Shown here one piece after another: positions 60,621 to 64,000 of a stretch of 64,000 bases of DNA. A model generated the notes under the pieces. It did no database searches. It was not told the origin of the DNA and was given only the letters and a program-made list of their open reading frames with translations. Positions within the stretch are counted from its first letter, which is position 1. Every line of letters starts with the position of its first letter. The stretch spans positions 52,137-116,136 of the forward strand of contig NZ_AUBV01000016.1 in NCBI RefSeq assembly GCF_000429425.1, written 5' to 3'. A program made the translations under genes and the position numbers. Source of the stretch: Algoriphagus mannitolivorans DSM 15301 (GTDB lineage: Bacteria; Bacteroidota; Bacteroidia; Cytophagales; Cyclobacteriaceae).

Positions 60621-63017
60621 ATGCTAGTAATCAAACGAGACGGAAGACGCGAATCAGTACGATTCGACAAAATCACCGCAAGGATCGAGAATCTTTGCTA
60701 TGAATTGGATCCCAAATTCATCCAGCCCATCGAGGTTGCTAAAAAAGTGATCGATGGACTTTACGACGGGGTAACGACCTCCGAGCTGGATAACCTAGCC
60801 GCAGAGGTCTGTGCCTCCTTGACGGTACGGCATCCGGATTATGCAATTTTGGCGGCAAGAATTGCCATCTCCAATCTGCACAAGACTACTAGCCAGTCCT
60901 TTTCTAATACCATGAAAAGGCTGTACACCTATGTCAATCCAAAAACAGGTGAAAATGCTCAGCTGATCGATACAGAAGTGTATGGCATCATCAAAAAGCA
61001 TGCGGCCAAACTGGATGAGGCAATTGATTACAAAAGGGACTTTGGGTATGATTATTTTGGGTACAAAACTCTGGAGCGAAGCTATCTGATCCGATTGGAC
61101 GGAAAAGTGGTCGAAAGACCACAGCACATGCTCATGAGAGTGGCCGTGGGAATACACAAGGAGGATATTGAGTCAGCGATCGAAACCTACAATCTTCTGT
61201 CTGAAAAGTGGTTCACGCATGCCACCCCTACTTTGTTCAACGCAGGAACTCCAAAGCCACAGCTTTCTTCTTGCTTTTTGTTGACCATGAAGGATGACAG
61301 CATTGACGGGATTTACGACACCCTAAAGCAGTGCGCCAAAATCTCCCAATCTGCCGGGGGTATCGGTCTTTCTATTCACCATGTAAGAGCTAAAGGCAGC
61401 TACATCAAAGGGACCAATGGAGTGTCCAACGGTATCGTTCCGATGTTGAGAAACTTTGACATGACCGCCCGTTATGTGGATCAAGGTGGTGGAAAAAGAA
61501 AAGGAAGTTTTGCCATTTATCTGGAGCCATGGCATGCAGACATTAAGGATTTCCTGGAGTTGAAACGAAACCATGGAAAAGAAGAAATGCGCGCAAGAGA
61601 TTTGTTCTACGCCCTTTGGATTCCGGATCTTTTCATGAAAAGAGTGGAGAAAAATGAAGAATGGTCCCTATTCTGTCCGAATGAAGCTCCCGGATTGTCA
61701 GACTGCTATGGTGAGGAATTTGAAAGACTGTATGAGAAATACGAACGAGAGGGAAAAGCAAGAGAGACTATAAAGGCTCAGGAGCTTTGGTTTGAGGTGC
61801 TTGAATCCCAGATTGAAACAGGTACTCCCTACATGCTCTACAAGGATTCCGCAAACGGAAAATCCAACCAGAAGAACCTAGGTACCATCAAGTCCTCCAA
61901 CCTTTGTACAGAAATCATTGAATACACTGCCCCTGATGAGGTAGCGGTTTGTAACCTGGCATCCTTGGCATTGCCAAAGTTTGTCCTGACAGGTCCGGAT
62001 GGAAAGCTGTACTTCGATCACCAAAAACTGTATGAGATCACCAAGGTAGCTACCAAAAACCTGAACAAGGTGATTGACATCAACTACTATCCCGTGGAGG
62101 AGGCTCGTAGATCCAATTTTAGACATCGTCCCATCGGATTAGGAGTACAAGGCTTGGCAGATGCATTTATTCTTCTAAGAATGCCTTTTGACTCTGAGGA
62201 AGCAAGAGGGCTCAACGAGGATATCTTCGAGACGATCTATTATGCAGCGGCAGAGACCTCGATGGAATTGGCCAAAACCCAAGGTACTTACGAGACCTAT
62301 GAAGGCAGCCCAGCATCTCAGGGTATTCTCCAATTTGATATGTGGGGAGTGACTCCAAAATCCGGTAGATGGAACTGGAATGACTTGAAGGAAAAAATCA
62401 AAAAGTACGGCATGAGAAACTCTCTCTTAGTAGCTCCTATGCCTACCGCCTCTACTTCTCAGATTCTTGGTAACAACGAATGTTTTGAGCCTTATACTTC
62501 AAACATCTATACACGCAGAACTCTTTCCGGAGAATTCATTGTAGTAAACAAGCACCTGATGAAGGACCTGATCAATTTGGGATTATGGAATGAAACCATG
62601 AGAAATAGGTTGATTTCTACCAATGGGTCAGTACAAAACGTACCGGGAATTCCTCAAAACATCAAAGATCTATACAAGACCGTTTGGGAAATTTCGCAAA
62701 AGGTGATTATTGACATGGCTGCCGATCGAGGAGCTTATATCTGTCAATCCCAAAGTATGAACGTATTCCTTCAGGATCCAAACTTTGGTAAGCTAACCTC
62801 CATGCATTTCTATGCTTGGAAAAAAGGCTTGAAGACCGGTATGTATTACCTGAGATCTCAAGCTGCGGCTGCAGCTATCAAGTTTACTTTGGATAAATCA
62901 GCCCTTGAGCCAAAAGTAGAAAAGGCCAATGAAGCCGAAACCATAAAGAATCAAAAACAAGACGCCATTGCTTGCTCCCTAGACGATCCTGAAGGATGCG
63001 AAATGTGCGGCAGTTAA
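60621..63017 (+). CDS. nrdA: Ribonucleoside-diphosphate reductase large (alpha) subunit, class Ia
   Basis: A 798-residue R1 subunit. Residues 1-92 are an ATP-cone allosteric domain ([20 protein letters not shown]). Active-site cysteines are Cys218 (QLSSCFLL), Cys429 (SSNLCTEI) and Cys444 (VAVCNLAS), the same residue numbers as human R1. The C-terminal pair in EGCEMCGS passes electrons from thioredoxin or glutaredoxin. It reduces ribonucleoside diphosphates with NrdB. A terminator hairpin lies 32 bases after the stop. Confidence 0.97.
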   Translation: MLVIKRDGRRESVRFDKITARIENLCYELDPKFIQPIEVAKKVIDGLYDGVTTSELDNLAAEVCASLTVRHPDYAILAARIAISNLHKTTSQSFSNTMKRLYTYVNPKTGENAQLIDTEVYGIIKKHAAKLDEAIDYKRDFGYDYFGYKTLERSYLIRLDGKVVERPQHMLMRVAVGIHKEDIESAIETYNLLSEKWFTHATPTLFNAGTPKPQLSSCFLLTMKDDSIDGIYDTLKQCAKISQSAGGIGLSIHHVRAKGSYIKGTNGVSNGIVPMLRNFDMTARYVDQGGGKRKGSFAIYLEPWHADIKDFLELKRNHGKEEMRARDLFYALWIPDLFMKRVEKNEEWSLFCPNEAPGLSDCYGEEFERLYEKYEREGKARETIKAQELWFEVLESQIETGTPYMLYKDSANGKSNQKNLGTIKSSNLCTEIIEYTAPDEVAVCNLASLALPKFVLTGPDGKLYFDHQKLYEITKVATKNLNKVIDINYYPVEEARRSNFRHRPIGLGVQGLADAFILLRMPFDSEEARGLNEDIFETIYYAAAETSMELAKTQGTYETYEGSPASQGILQFDMWGVTPKSGRWNWNDLKEKIKKYGMRNSLLVAPMPTASTSQILGNNECFEPYTSNIYTRRTLSGEFIVVNKHLMKDLINLGLWNETMRNRLISTNGSVQNVPGIPQNIKDLYKTVWEISQKVIIDMAADRGAYICQSQSMNVFLQDPNFGKLTSMHFYAWKKGLKTGMYYLRSQAAAAAIKFTLDKSALEPKVEKANEAETIKNQKQDAIACSLDDPEGCEMCGS

Positions 63018-63048
63018 AAAAATTCTAGAGTTCGTAAAATGGATAAAG

Positions 63049-63077
63049 GCGCTTGATAGTATCAAGCGCTTTTTTGT
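63049..63077 (+). terminator. Rho-independent terminator after nrdA
   Basis: GCGCTTGAT and ATCAAGCGC form a nine-base stem with an AGT loop, followed by TTTTTTG. It precedes the DUF1569 gene, which starts 17 bases later. Confidence 0.88.
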
Positions 63078-63093
63078 TTGCCTATATTGTATC

Positions 63094-63534
63094 ATGAAAG
63101 CAAAAGAAATCATCTCACGCCTTCAAATGTTGAAGGAAGACAGCCACGCTATTTTTGGAAAAATGACTGCTCAACATATGATTGAGCATTTAACCCTTAC
63201 GATTAAAATTTCCTATGGAAGAATAAAGATCCCACATTTTGAGCCCTCAGAGAGACAATTAAAGGAGAAGCAGTATTTATTATATACAGACTTGGAATTC
63301 CCAGTAGGAGTTAAAGCCCCCGGTCTTCCTGATGAATTACTCCCGCTACGGTACGCAAATCTTAACGAGGCCAAAGAAGAGCTCATCAAATCAATAGAAG
63401 CATTTAATGAACTATTCGAGGCTAATCCAGACCTCTTTTTTATTCACCCCAGACTAGGCTTGTTGAACCAGAAAGAATGGAGAACATTCCATGAAAAGCA
63501 TCTCACTCATCATTTCAAACAATTCGGTATTTAA
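63094..63534 (+). CDS. DUF1569/DinB-like protein
   Basis: A 146-residue helical protein with a DinB/DUF1569-like pattern: AQHMIEHLTLTIKISYGR has the metal-binding His pair and TFHEKHLTHHFKQFG at the C terminus supplies a third. DinB-fold proteins are metal-dependent transferases in many stress or thiol systems. Related domains are also found fused to ring-opening enzymes of phenylacetate degradation; here it is alone. It follows the nrdA terminator by 17 bp. Function unknown. Confidence 0.8.
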   Translation: MKAKEIISRLQMLKEDSHAIFGKMTAQHMIEHLTLTIKISYGRIKIPHFEPSERQLKEKQYLLYTDLEFPVGVKAPGLPDELLPLRYANLNEAKEELIKSIEAFNELFEANPDLFFIHPRLGLLNQKEWRTFHEKHLTHHFKQFGI

Positions 63535-63642
63535 TAACCTTTCTTCCCCTATTGGAGCTAAGTAATGGATGAAAGCTAAAAATATCCAGAATCTAAATTT
63601 CAGGCATGATTAAACCACGTAGGAATTAAATCTTGGACAAAA

Positions 63643-63690
63643 AAAACGGAAGCCTCAGCCCTGTTTGCCGACAGGATTGAGGCTTTATTA
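63643..63690 (-). terminator. Second (distal) terminator of the rRNA operon
   Basis: On the minus strand AAGCCTCA and TGAGGCTT, with inner arms CCTGT/ACAGG, form a long hairpin followed by CCG and eight T residues. It lies about 170 bases beyond the proximal terminator and shares AAGCCTCAGCC with it, though here in the opposite arm. Confidence 0.7.
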
Positions 63691-63830
63691 ATAGAAAGGC
63701 TATAACGGATTGGGGATTTTAAAGAAGAATCTCCACAGGCAATTGGAAAATGGACCACAAGCAAACCTATAAAATCAATCTAGATATTGACTCAATCTTC
63801 TTGCCACTTGCCTATTGCTATTTGGTATAA

Positions 63831-63864
63831 AACACAAAAGCCCCAGCGGTAAGGCTGAGGCTTG
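63831..63864 (-). terminator. Proximal terminator after 5S rRNA
   Basis: On the minus strand AAGCCTCAGC and GCTGGGGCTT form a ten-base stem (one G-T) with loop CTTACC, followed by TTGTGTTTTAT, starting about seven bases beyond the 5S 3' end. Confidence 0.85.
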
Positions 63865-63870
63865 AATAAT

Positions 63871-63979
63871 GTGGCGGCGACCTACTCTCCCGGGTGTAAC
63901 CCCAGTACCATCGGCGCTGCAGGGCTTAACTTCTCTGTTCGGGATGGGAAGAGGTGGGACCCCTGCGCTAGGCCGCCTA
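63871..63979 (-). rRNA. rrf: 5S ribosomal RNA
   Basis: On the minus strand the gene begins near TAGGCGGCC and ends ...GGTCGCCGCC, so the 5' and 3' ends pair (GGCGGC with GCCGCC). The internal segments CCCACCTCTTCCCATCCCGA and GAACAGAGAAGTTAAGCCC are the universal 5S helix and loop B/C sequence, and GATGGTACTGGGGTTACACC is typical of the helix IV/V region. It is the 3' end of an rRNA operon that runs off the right edge. End positions may be off by one or two bases. Confidence 0.93.
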
Positions 63980-64000
63980 ATTTGTAAGTATGCAGTGATC

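Overview
The window looks like a chromosomal segment of a Bacteroidota bacterium of the order Cytophagales, most likely an Algoriphagus-like member of the Cyclobacteriaceae. That placement is inference from family content: DUF5687 ABC permease, PafA phosphatase, monomeric NADP isocitrate dehydrogenase, DUF4421, DUF4422, YraN, large BNR/VPS10 propeller protein, ALDH7 and eukaryote-like class Ia ribonucleotide reductase. Promoter-like sites follow the Bacteroidota pattern (TTTG, 19-23 nt, TAnnTTTG), and few genes have a Shine-Dalgarno sequence. Most of the window is ordinary core chromosome. I see no prophage, insertion sequence with a transposase, or CRISPR array.

Layout. 0-4 kb (minus strand): a cut-off ABC ATPase with its membrane partner, a secreted VOC protein and a CtpA-type protease. 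4.1-9.1 kb (plus): a tightly overlapping hemerythrin-like / ruvX / def / nitrilase operon, then isocitrate dehydrogenase. 9-12 kb: a cytoplasmic trypsin-like protease, gapA and a Lon-substrate-binding-domain protein. 12.0-13.1 kb (minus): a tRNA array (Lys, Pro, Arg, Lys) with two 5' tRNA-Lys halves, one 3' tRNA half and a decayed GIY-YIG nuclease gene bounded by direct repeats. 13.9-22.9 kb: two divergent operons that together look like a periplasmic glycoside 3-oxidation system: a GMC oxidoreductase with a predicted 3Fe-4S site, its Tat-exported small subunit, a mono-haem lipoprotein cytochrome, a DUF1080 lipoprotein, a Gfo/Idh dehydrogenase, three TIM-barrel isomerase/epimerases and an MFS importer.

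22.9-34.2 kb: a 4-helix-bundle membrane sensor-like protein, a GH16 glucanase, homogentisate dioxygenase, a nested palindromic repeat, PafA phosphatase, a Wzi-like outer-membrane barrel, an MsbA-like exporter, a ComM/YifB ATPase and an ORF6N protein. 34.2-35.0 kb: a small A/T-rich lipoprotein gene followed by a long imperfect palindrome resembling a cassette boundary. 35-43.6 kb: metallo-beta-lactamase-fold proteins, DUF3050, a PAS protein, phosphofructokinase, PPK2, ALDH7 and DUF4421. 44-46.4 kb: three surface-polysaccharide glycosyltransferase-type genes. 46.4-58.7 kb: aspartate-type aminotransferase, YraN, lipB, an exonuclease, rnr, a polyprenyl synthase, rhomboid protease, BNR protein and rpmA. 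58.7-64 kb: rplU, nrdB-nrdA behind a structured leader, a DinB-like protein, and the 5S end of an rRNA operon on the minus strand.

The least ordinary parts are the tRNA/GIY-YIG region, the glycoside 3-oxidation divergon, the candidate RNA switch in front of nrdB, and the palindromic elements at 25.7 and 34.8 kb. All functional statements come from reading the sequence and from recalled family knowledge; no database search was run.
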